A stretch of DNA of 64,000 bases from positions 2,314,789-2,378,788 of the forward strand of contig NZ_CM001776.1 of assembly GCF_000332275.1 (NCBI RefSeq), read 5' to 3'. The stretch comes from Synechococcus sp. PCC 7336. GTDB taxonomy: Bacteria > Cyanobacteriota > Cyanobacteriia > Thermostichales > PCC-7336. A program made the position numbers and the translations under genes. Positions 43,929 through 51,869 of this stretch are shown piece by piece. The notes below the pieces were generated by a model, which saw nothing but the letters and a program-made list of their open reading frames with translations, was not told where the DNA came from and ran no database searches. The number at the start of each line of letters is the position of its first letter. Position 1 is the stretch's first letter.

Positions 43929-46172
43929 ATGGAAACTCAACAGCTCCAGCTAAGAGGAATGAGCTGTGCATCCTGTGCCTCGACTATCGAGCAAGCCATC
44001 CAAAGTGTTCCGGGAATCATTGAGTGCAATGTTAACTTTGCAACAGAACGGGCTGCCGTGAAGTTCGACAATCGACAAACCAGTCTCAAGCAAATTCAGC
44101 AAGCAGTCGCAGATGCCGGATATGCAGCAGAACCCCTGCGGCAAGCTGGGGCCAGTGAAGACGATCCAGAGAAAGCAGCTCGCGAGGCAGAACAGAACGA
44201 TTTAAGGCGCAAAGTGGTTGTTGGAAGCGTGATGAGTGTACTACTGATTTTAGGAGACCTTCCCGATATGACAGGTTTGAACCTGCCTGGGATACCGATC
44301 TGGTTGGGTCATCCTTGGGTGCAGTTCGTATTAGCGACGCCAGTGATGGTCTGGTGCGGAAAAAACGTTTTTGTGGGGGCTTGGAAAGCCTTCAAGCTAC
44401 ATACTGCCGACATGAATACTCTGGTGGCCGTGGGCACCGGAGTAGCGTACCTCTATTCGATATTTGTCACGGTTTTTCCAGATGTCTTGAGCTCTCAAGG
44501 TCTGTCGGCGCAAGCTTATTACGAAATAGCTGCGGTCATCATGACATTGATTTTGCTAGGACGTTTTCTAGAAAACCGTGCCAAGGGTATGACCTCGGAA
44601 GCAATTCGGAAACTGATGGGTCTACAGGCAAAAACGGCTCGCGTTATCCGCGCAGGTCGAGAGCTCGATATCCCGCTAGAGGAGGTTGTGGTTGGAGATG
44701 CAATCTTAGTCCGTCCAGGTGAAAAAATTCCTGTGGATGGAACGGTCATCGAAGGGTCTTCTGCTGTAGACGAATCGATGGTGACGGGTGAGTCCGTACC
44801 CGTGATGAAGCGAGCTGACGACGACGTGATTGGCGCGACTATCAATAAAACAGGCAGTTTTAAGTTCCAGGCTGCGCGAGTGGGCAAGGACACCGTGTTA
44901 GCTCAGATAGTCGAGTTAGTCCAGCAAGCTCAGGGCTCAAAAGCCCCCATTCAACAGTTGGCCGATCGGGTAACCGGTTGGTTTGTCCCTGTGGTGATTG
45001 CGATCGCGATCGCCACCTTCGTCATCTGGTTCAACCTTATGGGGAATGTCACCCTGGCGATGCTGACCACTGTGGGCGTACTGATTATCGCTTGTCCTTG
45101 TGCATTAGGCTTGGCGACTCCCACATCCATCATGGTGGGGACGGGCAAGGGCGCAGAGAATGGCATCTTAATTAAGAGTGCCGACAGCTTGGAACTGGCC
45201 CATAAACTTCAGGCGATTGTGCTGGACAAAACGGGAACCCTGACGCAGGGTCAGCCCGCCGTCACTGATTTCCAGACGCTGAACGGGAATGATTTAAAAC
45301 TGCTGCGCTGGGTTGCTGCTGCAGAGCGGAATTCCGAACATCCCCTCGCGGAAGCAGTGGTTCAATTCGCTCGGGCTCGACAAGTGAGCCTGCCAGAAGC
45401 GCGGAACTTTAATGCCGTTGCTGGGAGTGGCGTTGAAGCCAACGTGGAAGGTCAGTGGGTGCAAGTCGGTACAGAACGCTGGTTTGGAGAGTTGGGGATC
45501 GATATCCAACCTTTGCAGAGGCGCAAACAACAGTGGGAGTCGGAGGGAAAGACGGCGGTTTTGGTAGCCGTTAACGGTCAAGTACAGGGGCTAATCGGGA
45601 TTGCCGATACCCTCAAATCATCTTCTGCTGCTGCGGTGAAGGCTTTACAACAGATGGGATTGCAAGTGGTGATGCTGACAGGCGACAACAAACGCACTGC
45701 TGAGGCGATCGCTCAACAGGTGGGCATTACGCGAGTGTTTGCTGAAGTCCGTCCGGGCCAGAAGGCTGCCAAAGTGAAATCAATTCAGGAAGAAGGCAAG
45801 ATTGTAGCGATGGTGGGAGACGGCATTAACGATGCCCCTGCGCTGGCCCAAGCTGATGTGGGCATTGCCATTGGTACGGGGACAGATGTGGCGATCGCCG
45901 CAAGCGATGTCACGCTCATCTCTGGAGATCTACAGGGGATTGTGACTGCTATTCAGCTCAGCCACGCCACGATGAGAAACATTAAAGAAAATCTCTTCTT
46001 TGCCTTTATTTATAACGTCGCTGGCATTCCGATTGCTGCCGGGGTTCTCTTTCCCCTCTTGGGCTGGCTGCTCAATCCTGTGATTGCTGGAGCTGCAATG
46101 GCATTTAGTTCAGTGTCTGTGCTGACGAATGCCTTGCGCTTGCGTAATTTCCAACCCAAAACCACCTTATAG
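43929..46172 (+). CDS. copA: Copper-translocating P1B-type ATPase
   Basis: 747 aa; exports Cu(I) from the cytosol using ATP. N-terminal heavy-metal domain with GMSCASCAS (M-x-C-x2-C), then the membrane region with the CPC metal site (ACPCALG), phosphorylation motif DKTGTLT, TGES actuator loop, HP motif (SEHPLAEA), and [32 protein letters not shown] hinge. The C-terminal helices carry YN and [16 protein letters not shown], the pattern of the P1B-1 (Cu+) subgroup. It is the second gene of the operon; the cupredoxin-like gene follows 10 bp downstream. Confidence 0.97.
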   Translation: METQQLQLRGMSCASCASTIEQAIQSVPGIIECNVNFATERAAVKFDNRQTSLKQIQQAVADAGYAAEPLRQAGASEDDPEKAAREAEQNDLRRKVVVGSVMSVLLILGDLPDMTGLNLPGIPIWLGHPWVQFVLATPVMVWCGKNVFVGAWKAFKLHTADMNTLVAVGTGVAYLYSIFVTVFPDVLSSQGLSAQAYYEIAAVIMTLILLGRFLENRAKGMTSEAIRKLMGLQAKTARVIRAGRELDIPLEEVVVGDAILVRPGEKIPVDGTVIEGSSAVDESMVTGESVPVMKRADDDVIGATINKTGSFKFQAARVGKDTVLAQIVELVQQAQGSKAPIQQLADRVTGWFVPVVIAIAIATFVIWFNLMGNVTLAMLTTVGVLIIACPCALGLATPTSIMVGTGKGAENGILIKSADSLELAHKLQAIVLDKTGTLTQGQPAVTDFQTLNGNDLKLLRWVAAAERNSEHPLAEAVVQFARARQVSLPEARNFNAVAGSGVEANVEGQWVQVGTERWFGELGIDIQPLQRRKQQWESEGKTAVLVAVNGQVQGLIGIADTLKSSSAAAVKALQQMGLQVVMLTGDNKRTAEAIAQQVGITRVFAEVRPGQKAAKVKSIQEEGKIVAMVGDGINDAPALAQADVGIAIGTGTDVAIAASDVTLISGDLQGIVTAIQLSHATMRNIKENLFFAFIYNVAGIPIAAGVLFPLLGWLLNPVIAGAAMAFSSVSVLTNALRLRNFQPKTTL

Positions 46173-46182
46173 CCAGGGAGTC

Positions 46183-46773
46183 ATGAAGCCAATGTTCGCG
46201 AAGAATCAGCGATATAATCTTTTACTTAGTCTGGGACTAATCGTTGGGGTGGCTACCGGTACTGCCGTTGCACAAATATCCGAGCCTACTTCACCACCCA
46301 CTGAGGAATCTCGCCGTGCCGATCGATCTACATCAAGTAAAATTGCTGTCACTCTAGGAGGTTTAGCATTAATTGGTGCAGAGTTATGGTGGTTCCAGTT
46401 CAGTAAGACTAAAGCTCGACAAGCCGAAGTGAAGCAGGGGGTACAAGAAATTGAGATCGCCGTTGATGGCGGCTACTCGCCCAATCAGATTGTCGTCATA
46501 GCCTGTCAACCCGTTCGGCTTAGTTTTTTTCGTAAAGACCCCAGCAGTTGCCTCGAAAAGGTCATCCTGCCCGATTTTCACCGCGCAGTAGATTTGCATC
46601 TCCATCAAACAACACCCGTGGAATTTACCCCAGAGCAGCCTGGAGAGTACTCTTTCCACTGCGGCATGAATATGTTTCGGGGGACTGTGGTCGTTCGCGA
46701 ACAGACGGCAGACGATCGCACTGCGCCAAAAGTCTCTTCAAACGGCCAAGTTCGAGCTGATTCAGAAAAATGA
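46183..46773 (+). CDS. Membrane-anchored cupredoxin-like protein
   Basis: 196 aa from ATG 46183, 10 bp after copA. A signal or first helix (LLLSLGLIVGVATGTAVAQ), a second helix around residues 65-80 (IAVTLGGLALIGAELWWFQF), then a cupredoxin fold (QEIEIAVDGGYSPNQIVVIACQPVRLSF...) ending in FHCGMNMFRGTVVV. Potential copper ligands are Cys, His and Met in HCGMNM, plus upstream His residues (DFHRAVDLHLHQ). It is the third gene of the copper operon and is likely to accept or carry periplasmic copper. Confidence 0.88.
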   Translation: MKPMFAKNQRYNLLLSLGLIVGVATGTAVAQISEPTSPPTEESRRADRSTSSKIAVTLGGLALIGAELWWFQFSKTKARQAEVKQGVQEIEIAVDGGYSPNQIVVIACQPVRLSFFRKDPSSCLEKVILPDFHRAVDLHLHQTTPVEFTPEQPGEYSFHCGMNMFRGTVVVREQTADDRTAPKVSSNGQVRADSEK

Positions 46774-46896
46774 ATGCAACTCTAGATCGTGATGGTTTCG
46801 GCATTTTCCAGCATAGGACTTCTCATTGCTTTCCAGAACTGTCGATATGAGAAGAGGTCATCATAGCTGAGATGATAGCTCTTTTGGGCTAGAATT

Positions 46897-47814
46897 CTAG
46901 CGATGCCCAAGCCCATGAGACATAGTTTGATTTTGCAATATATCCAGATCAAAGGGTACAAACAAAATTTGGCCATCAATTTTAACCTGGGCAAACAGCT
47001 TTAGATAACCGGCAGTTTTCGGACGCATAAAGAACTTGAGCTCTGGTCCGCTATGCTCATCCAAGCTGCTGGGCTCTTCACCTAGGGGATGAATGTGAGC
47101 AATGCCAGTATAGTTTCCCTCATACCCAACAAGATGAGCAAATGCACCTAAGATAGGTTCAAGTGTAGTGACATCCCGACCTTCCTCATCCCTAACGCGG
47201 ATTGACCCTGTAGCACCATCACTCGTAGTTAAGCTATCGACATCGAATGACAAGTCAAAGGTATAGCCAGCGACTGTTGCTGAAGTATTTACCGTTTCAC
47301 GAACGCATGGTGCTGCACACGATGCACTGCCTTCTAAGTCAGCGATCGCATATTGCTGGTTGCCATCAACCGGGGTGATGTCTATCCAAATCCGGTAATC
47401 ATGAGTTGTGTTTGGTGTAAAGCTAAACTGATACTCGCCGGGTTTACCTGTTGGAATGGGGTGTTCGTGATGGTAATCGCGTAGAGATGGATCGACGATC
47501 AAAAGGTGAATTTTTTCAGTATGAACTTCGCGCAAATCATCTAACGTCATCGGCGAATTATCATCAACATGCGAGAGTGTGAGGGTGACTGTGACAGTTT
47601 CTCCAGGTACAAGGGGGCCATCAGTCGTTGTTTCTAGTTTAACTGCCAAGGGTGTTTCAGGGACTTGTTGTTGCGAGTTGTGATGTGAGGAATGTCCGGC
47701 ATCGGCGAGAGAGGATAGCGACGTCGGAACTAATAAAGCAAGAGCTACTGTGGAGGTCATCAGTAAATGGCAGATAGGCATGAAGAGAATTCTTTTCACG
47801 ATTTCCTCACTCAT
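46897..47814 (-). CDS. Secreted protein of the metal regulon, His-rich N-terminus
   Basis: 305 aa from ATG 47814. The signal peptide (LLMTSTVALALLVPTSLSSLADA) is followed by GHSSHHNSQQQ, then beta-rich domains (VPGETVTVTLTLSHVDD..., EKIHLLIVDPSLRDYHHEHP, YQFSFTPNTTHDYRIWIDI). His pairs and HEHP, HIHPLG and Cys-Ala-Ala-Pro-Cys may bind metal. I do not recognise the family with certainty; it resembles periplasmic YtkA/FixH-like beta-sandwich proteins. The upstream frame to 47892 is not needed. A MerR-type promoter lies about 300 bp upstream on the same strand. Confidence 0.82.
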   Translation of the reverse strand: MSEEIVKRILFMPICHLLMTSTVALALLVPTSLSSLADAGHSSHHNSQQQVPETPLAVKLETTTDGPLVPGETVTVTLTLSHVDDNSPMTLDDLREVHTEKIHLLIVDPSLRDYHHEHPIPTGKPGEYQFSFTPNTTHDYRIWIDITPVDGNQQYAIADLEGSASCAAPCVRETVNTSATVAGYTFDLSFDVDSLTTSDGATGSIRVRDEEGRDVTTLEPILGAFAHLVGYEGNYTGIAHIHPLGEEPSSLDEHSGPELKFFMRPKTAGYLKLFAQVKIDGQILFVPFDLDILQNQTMSHGLGHR

Positions 47815-48113
47815 TTGAGTTGAACTGTTGGGAAGACTACCTTCACAGCTATCCCCTGATTGACTGACAAAACTCTCGTCGTCTTGATACAAAAGGGGTC
47901 TGGTGGAGCGAGCCTTTAGATGAGATAACTGGCGGATGCTGCAAATGCAAAATTACGACAGATATTCATCATTAGCTCTCGTTGAGTGACTATAGCGATC
48001 CGATCTGAGTCGTAAAACTAATGGCATCTTAGGACGCCAGAACCCTTTCCCAGTAAGGATCTCAGGTTTTACAGTTTTTACAAGTAGTTTAGGACTGCTA
48101 TAGTTACGCATGC
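47815..48113. other. Long 5' region of the secreted-protein gene
   Basis: About 300 bp between the MerR-type promoter at 48114-48145 and the start codon. No gene is seen. It would form a long 5' untranslated leader if the promoter is used. Confidence 0.4.
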
Positions 48114-48145
48114 ACTTTAATCTCTCCCGCTAAGGACAGAGTCAA
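48114..48145 (-). promoter_or_regulatory. MerR-type promoter/operator (variant) for the secreted-protein gene
   Basis: On the minus strand: -35 TTGACT, 20-bp spacer with CTGT-CCTTAGCG-GGAG, then -10 TAAAGT. The left half-site differs from CTCC in two bases. The core otherwise resembles the copA-operon operator (CTTAGC...GGAGAG). Confidence 0.6.
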
Positions 48146-48213
48146 GTCCTACGACCGGGAATAGCTGCAGTCCTCGCGATCGCTTGCGCGGCACGACTAA
48201 TCGAGAGTCCACA

Positions 48214-48489
48214 TTATCCTTGTCCCACACCAGCTGCTACGAGAGCCGCCCGAGTCATGGGTTGCTGGTCGCGGCAACATTCAGCCAACTTACCATTCAC
48301 AACCACAGCAGGAATCCGATAAATTCCATACTGGCTGGCTTTCTGGCTGGCTTCCTCCCCCTGGCTCTTATCTGCTAGAGAGTAGATTCGGACGTCGCAG
48401 CTAGGGCAGGCTATTTCGTTAACTAGACGAACAGTCTCATCGCAGAGCGGACAACCGGCTGTAAACACTTCTACAAGTCTTTTGGTCAC
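48214..48489 (-). CDS. Thioredoxin-fold protein with CPLC motif
   Basis: 91 aa. The GTG at 48489 is chosen because AAGGAAG precedes it and because the MerR-type promoter overlaps any start further upstream. The protein opens VTKRLVEVFTAGCPLCDETV, a glutaredoxin/thioredoxin-like strand followed by the redox motif C-P-L-C. A second pair CPSC follows 11 residues later, and IPAVVVNGKLAECC contains the cis-Pro. It may reduce or bind metal-stressed thiols. It is divergent from the membrane-protein gene at 48683. Confidence 0.85.
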   Translation of the reverse strand: MTKRLVEVFTAGCPLCDETVRLVNEIACPSCDVRIYSLADKSQGEEASQKASQYGIYRIPAVVVNGKLAECCRDQQPMTRAALVAAGVGQG

Positions 48490-48520
48490 AGTGCGCGCTT
48501 CCTTCAGTAGCTCCAGCTCA

Positions 48521-48552
48521 ACCCTAACCCCTCCAGTTGACTGGATAGTCAA
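48521..48552 (-). promoter_or_regulatory. MerR-type promoter/operator of the thioredoxin-like gene
   Basis: On the minus strand: -35 TTGACT, 20-bp spacer with ATCC-AGTCAACT-GGAG, then -10 TAGGGT. The GTG start is 32 bp beyond the -10 box. Confidence 0.65.
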
Positions 48553-48593
48553 GAGGTAACTGTTAACTTTTTAATCGCAGACTGCGATAGGAC

Positions 48594-48625
48594 TTGATTC
48601 TCCATCTCGATGGAGAGTTTAAAAT
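48594..48625 (+). promoter_or_regulatory. MerR-type promoter/operator of the membrane-protein gene
   Basis: -35 TTGATT, 20-bp spacer holding the near-perfect dyad CTCCATC-TC-GATGGAG, -10 TAAAAT. This is the most symmetrical of the seven sites. Confidence 0.8.
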
Positions 48626-48682
48626 TTATGCGTCATACCAGAAATTGCTCTAGTATGACGGACTCCACTCAGTTAAACTGAA

Positions 48683-49189
48683 ATGCAGAATAGTCCCATG
48701 AAATCATTTGCTACTCGCTGGTTCGAGCGTGTGTTATTGCTACCGGAAGTCAATCTGTTTGTCTTTGCTTTCCTAGTAAATTTTGTTTACGAAGTTTGGC
48801 AATCTCCTTTCTTTGAGTTTTACGATCGATCGTCTCTGGCAGCTAAGATTGCTGCCATCAATCACTGCACAGTCGGCGATGGCATTATTATCGTCGTCTG
48901 TTACTGGATTGCCAGTTTACTGCTGCGATCGCGCTTCTGGATTTTACAGCCGGGTTGGCGACAGGTGGTTTTGTTCGCCAGCCTGGGATTTGCCTATACT
49001 TTTGTTTCTGAAATTTACCGAGTGCGGATTGCCCATCTTTACGGCCTTTCAGGGTTAGTTGTGCCGGGAATAGGAATCAGTTGGCTGCCCCTTCTGCAGT
49101 GGATTGTTCTTCCACCCTTGATTCTCTACTTCGTGCGTTGGCAGTTACTCGGACATGCAAAAATATCTCAACCTCAGCAAGATCGTTAA
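48683..49189 (+). CDS. Integral membrane protein of the metal regulon, unknown function
   Basis: 168 aa with four or more hydrophobic segments (LFVFAFLVNFVYEVWQ, GIIIVVCYWIASLLL, VVLFASLGFAYTFVSEI, LPLLQWIVLPPLILYFV). Motifs NFVYEVWQSPFF and HCTVGDGII look conserved (an N-x3-E-x2-Q helix and a His-Cys-T-x-GD turn). I know of no assigned function. Its promoter places it under the same control as copA and the RND pump, so a role in metal handling is a reasonable inference. Confidence 0.82.
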   Translation: MQNSPMKSFATRWFERVLLLPEVNLFVFAFLVNFVYEVWQSPFFEFYDRSSLAAKIAAINHCTVGDGIIIVVCYWIASLLLRSRFWILQPGWRQVVLFASLGFAYTFVSEIYRVRIAHLYGLSGLVVPGIGISWLPLLQWIVLPPLILYFVRWQLLGHAKISQPQQDR

Positions 49190-49810
49190 TTAGTCAGGGC
49201 AGCCTATAGTGATTTCTCGTGTGGCTGGCGGTAAAGGCTGACAGTTGTCTAAAGGGTTGCCCGAGAGATCTAATTCCTTTAAATTCCTCAAATTAATCAG
49301 TGGACTGACATCGACAACACGGTTATTACTGAGGTGTAGCTCGACCAGATTATCTAAGCTCGATAGCGGACTGAGATCCTCGATCTGGTTGTCTTCGAGA
49401 TGGAGATAGATGAGCTCATTTAGATTGGCAAGAGGACTAATGTCGGCAATCTGGTTTCCTTCAAGGTGTAGGTCACTGAGCTCAGTTAAATGGGCAAGCG
49501 GTGCGAGATCGCGGACCTGATTGTCAGTCACCAGAAGCTCTTGTAGCTTCGAAAGCTTTTGGATACCCTCAAGAGAAGCAATACTGCCTGATTGAGGTCT
49601 AGTCCGCGAAATATCTAACTGAGTGATTTGCTCAATCGAATTGGCTCCTGGTGACTGTTCAGTTTGAAGCCTGAGAAACATTCTGATTCCTGCCTCCAGT
49701 TGCGGATCTGGGAAGATCCAATCGCGCTCACTTGCTGCCGCACGAGCAATTGGGATGCTTACTATAGTAAAAAACGCGATCGACTGGATGGCGATATTTT
49801 TTGTATTCAT
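49190..49810 (-). CDS. Secreted leucine-rich-repeat protein
   Basis: 206 aa. Signal peptide (IQSIAFFTIVSIPIARAAA), an N-terminal cap ending near GANSIEQITQLDIS, then about five internalin-type 22-residue repeats (LSDLHLEGNQIADISPLANL, LIYLHLEDNQIEDLSPLSSL and so on). It ends in a short PLPPATREITIGCPD cap. It is probably exported and protein-binding. The stop codon abuts the stop of the convergent membrane-protein gene. I saw no MerR-type promoter for it. Confidence 0.88.
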   Translation of the reverse strand: MNTKNIAIQSIAFFTIVSIPIARAAASERDWIFPDPQLEAGIRMFLRLQTEQSPGANSIEQITQLDISRTRPQSGSIASLEGIQKLSKLQELLVTDNQVRDLAPLAHLTELSDLHLEGNQIADISPLANLNELIYLHLEDNQIEDLSPLSSLDNLVELHLSNNRVVDVSPLINLRNLKELDLSGNPLDNCQPLPPATREITIGCPD

Positions 49811-49909
49811 AATTCACCACGATAGGGCTTTTACCATAGATTGCCATAAGAATAGATGCTTTTCTGCCTGCTCTAATAGCGCATTCATGCAAAGATTGAT
49901 TACATTTGC

Positions 49910-49941
49910 TTTAGTCTCCAGTTGAGGGGAGATTTTACGAT
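49910..49941 (+). promoter_or_regulatory. MerR-type promoter/operator, duplicated unit 1
   Basis: -35 TTTAGT, 20-bp spacer with CTCC-AGTTGAGG-GGAG, -10 TACGAT. The surrounding ~70 bp is a near-copy of 50974-51045. Confidence 0.8.
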
Positions 49942-49973
49942 TGAGGTGTAAGAGGCCGTCTTGCGATCCAAGT

Positions 49974-50381
49974 ATGGGTCCCGGCCAGATGATGTCGCAA
50001 CGGCACAGGGGCGGAGGCTGGATGAGAGGCGATCGCTGGGGGTACGGCCAGCAGCATGGCAGAATGTATAACCTCAACACCGTTGAAACGGTGCGAGGCA
50101 CGATTGTCGGCACAGACTCTTTCACACCCTCAGCAGGCATGTCTCCAGGGATGCAAATCTCGGTGAATACTGGCACGGAGACTCTACCCATTCACCTCGG
50201 TCCGCGCTGGTTCTTAGATTCGCAAAATTTAAACCTGGCCTCGGGTGATGAGATAGAAGTTACCGGCTCTCGGGTGGACTTTGCAGGCCGCTCGACCATT
50301 GTTGCGTCCGAACTGCGGGAAGGGGATACCGCGATCGCCCTGAGAGACTCGGATGGGATACCCAGCTTACGCCCCCGCTAA
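49974..50381 (+). CDS. OB-fold-like small protein, N- and C-termini apparently altered
   Basis: 135 aa from ATG 49974. An earlier TTG in frame is ruled out because it lies on the -10 box. The N-terminus is Met/Gly/Arg/His-rich (MGPGQMMSQRHRGGGWMRGD) and lacks the signal peptide one would expect for a copper-island protein. The rest (NTVETVRGTIVGTDSFTP, then ISVNTGTETLPIHLGPRWFL and SGDEIEVTGSRVDF) looks like a beta-barrel/OB fold. The last residues (SLRPR) are encoded by an R1 repeat, so the original C-terminus has been replaced. Confidence 0.7.
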   Translation: MGPGQMMSQRHRGGGWMRGDRWGYGQQHGRMYNLNTVETVRGTIVGTDSFTPSAGMSPGMQISVNTGTETLPIHLGPRWFLDSQNLNLASGDEIEVTGSRVDFAGRSTIVASELREGDTAIALRDSDGIPSLRPR

Positions 50382-50512
50382 GCATGGCATCAACCATAGC
50401 TTTGGGGCCAGAGGAACAAAATCTAGCCAAGATTTGCGGCGGTTTCTCCTCTCTCCCTCGGGAGAGGAACTGGGGGTAAGGGCAATGCAGAGCTATCGAA
50501 CTCAGGTTGTAC
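50364..50512. repeat. R1 repeat, copy C
   Basis: Same orientation as copy A: CCGCTAAGCATGGCATCAACC, GGGGCCAGAGGAAC, AAAATCTAGCCAAGATTTGCG, CTCCCTCGGGAGAGG, ending ATCGAACTCAGGT. It lies exactly between the OB-fold gene and the first merR. Confidence 0.85.
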
Positions 50513-50514
50513 CG

Positions 50515-50913
50515 ATGGAAAAGCAGATCGTGTCTGGTCAAACAACAGAGCTTCTAAAAATAGGAAAACTCAGAGAGGAAAGCGGTATTCCGGTCAAAAC
50601 CATTCGCTATTACGAAGAACTGGGATTGATTGAGGCAGAGAGGCGTACCGAGGGAGGCTTTCGCCTCTTTTCCAGAGCAATGCTCCCTCGTTTGAGGTTT
50701 ATCAAACAAGCCCAGGGCCTAGGCTTTAGCCTACGAGAAATTGGTGCAATTATCAAAATCTACAACCGCAGTGAAGCTCCTCGTGGCGAAGTGAAGCAGA
50801 ATATTCAAGCCAAACTTTTAGAAATCGAAGATAAAATTCGGAAGTTAGAGGAATTGAAAGCTCAACTGATAGCTCTGGTCTCGGATACCCATCCTGCTTC
50901 CGTACTCAATTGA
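50515..50913 (+). CDS. MerR-family regulator 1 (cysteine-free paralogue)
   Basis: 132 aa from ATG 50515; a GTG at 50530 matches the start of the second copy (VSGQTTELLK versus MSCQITELLK). The winged-helix DNA-binding domain is intact (IGKLREESGIPVKTIRYYEELGLI...), as is the dimer coiled coil (LLEIEDKIRKLEELKAQL). There are no cysteines at all. The position of the sensing Cys in metal MerR proteins is Arg90 (APRGEVK), and the C-terminal metal loop is missing (ends DTHPASVLN). It may be metal-blind and act as a constitutive or competing regulator. Separated from its promoter by the OB gene and an R1 repeat. Confidence 0.93.
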   Translation: MEKQIVSGQTTELLKIGKLREESGIPVKTIRYYEELGLIEAERRTEGGFRLFSRAMLPRLRFIKQAQGLGFSLREIGAIIKIYNRSEAPRGEVKQNIQAKLLEIEDKIRKLEELKAQLIALVSDTHPASVLN

Positions 50914-51003
50914 ATATATGATTTCTCTCTAGATTGCCTTAATAACGGGTAATTTTTAGCTTGTCTCGATCTAGACACCAATGCAAAGATTTGTTACTTT
51001 TGC

Positions 51004-51035
51004 TTTAGCCTCCAGTCAAGGGGAGATTTTACGCT
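51004..51035 (+). promoter_or_regulatory. MerR-type promoter/operator, duplicated unit 2
   Basis: -35 TTTAGC, 20-bp spacer with CTCC-AGTCAAGG-GGAG, -10 TACGCT. It is closely similar to 49910-49941, including the flanks (TGCAAAGATT upstream, GTGTAAG downstream). Confidence 0.8.
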
Positions 51036-51075
51036 CGACGTGTAAGCATCAATTTCTAGAATGGAGGTTCTGTCT

Positions 51076-51147
51076 ATGATGGATCGAGCTGTTTCTCTCG
51101 TTATTCCTCCTGCCGCCACTATTGCTAGAGTAGCTATTGCTGCTTGA
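51076..51147 (+). CDS. Short ORF (23 aa) between the second operator and merR2
   Basis: ATG with GGAGG 8 nt upstream. The peptide starts MMDRAVSLVIPPAATI and continues hydrophobic to a stop, like a signal peptide without a mature protein. It occupies the place of the OB-fold gene in duplicated unit 1. It could be a leader peptide or the stump of a deleted secreted protein. Confidence 0.45.
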   Translation: MMDRAVSLVIPPAATIARVAIAA

Positions 51148-51243
51148 AACTTTGTTCGAGCAGTTGCCTTTCAACTCGACGAAACCCTGTCGGGTTGGCA
51201 CCCACCATCGATTTCGTTCTACGATCGCCTGAGAATTTATACT

Positions 51244-51672
51244 ATGTCTTGCCAAATAACAGAGCTTCTGAAAATAGGAGAGCTCAAGGAAGAAATTGGT
51301 ATTTCAGTTAAAACCATTCGCTATTATGAAGAACTGGGATTGATTGAGGCAGAGAAGCGTACTGAGGGAGGTTTTCGACTTTTTTCCAGAGCGATGCTCC
51401 CTCGCTTGAGATTTATCATAAGAGCCAAGGAATTGGGCTTTAGCCTGCGAGAAATTGGTTCAATTCTCCAAATTCACGATCGCGGCGATATCCCCTGTGG
51501 TGAAGTGAAGAAAAACATTCAAGCGAGAGTTTTAGAAATTGAGGATAACATTCGAAAACTAGAGGAACTGAAAACTCAATTGAGAGACTTGATCTCGGAT
51601 GCTAGTCCTGCCTCTGTTCGGCAGGAGGGAATCATTTGCCCAATTATCCAACACGATAATGATGGAGCTTGA
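51244..51672 (+). CDS. MerR-family metal-responsive regulator 2
   Basis: 142 aa. The DNA-binding domain (LLKIGELKEEIGISVKTIRYYEELGLIEAEKRTEGGFRLF) is nearly identical to that of MerR1. It keeps three cysteines: Cys3, Cys85 (IPCGEVKK) at the start of the dimer helix, and Cys132 (IICPIIQHD) in the C-terminal tail. Cys85 corresponds to the Hg/Zn-type helix Cys (Ser in CueR), and Cys132 to the second Cys of the C-terminal loop. The first loop Cys of CueR is absent. It is therefore not a standard CueR, and the metal is uncertain. It is the likely activator of all seven promoters listed here. Confidence 0.93.
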   Translation: MSCQITELLKIGELKEEIGISVKTIRYYEELGLIEAEKRTEGGFRLFSRAMLPRLRFIIRAKELGFSLREIGSILQIHDRGDIPCGEVKKNIQARVLEIEDNIRKLEELKTQLRDLISDASPASVRQEGIICPIIQHDNDGA

Positions 51673-51869
51673 CTCTCGATTGTGCATCAAAAAAGCGTGG
51701 GTTCCCAACAACTAAGGGCAGCCATGTTTCGATCTAAGACCGCCAGCAGCCTCAAGATCTCCCCAAGAGCGCGCGTGTTGCAAAAAGAATAACAGTATTC
51801 TCGATCGCTCCGAGATCGCCGCCTCTGACTGGCATTCATCTTAAGCGAAGGCAAAAAAATCTTCAGGGC

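Noticed and set aside
48490-48552. 21-codon N-terminal extension of the thioredoxin-like protein
   Set aside because: It lies across the promoter -10 and -35 boxes; the GTG at 48489 has a ribosome-binding site.
49941-49973. TTG start for the OB-fold gene
   Set aside because: The TTG overlaps the -10 box of the MerR-type promoter, so it would not be in the transcript.
50353-50514. 54-codon N-terminal extension of MerR1
   Set aside because: The extension is encoded by an R1 repeat and has no MerR-family homology.
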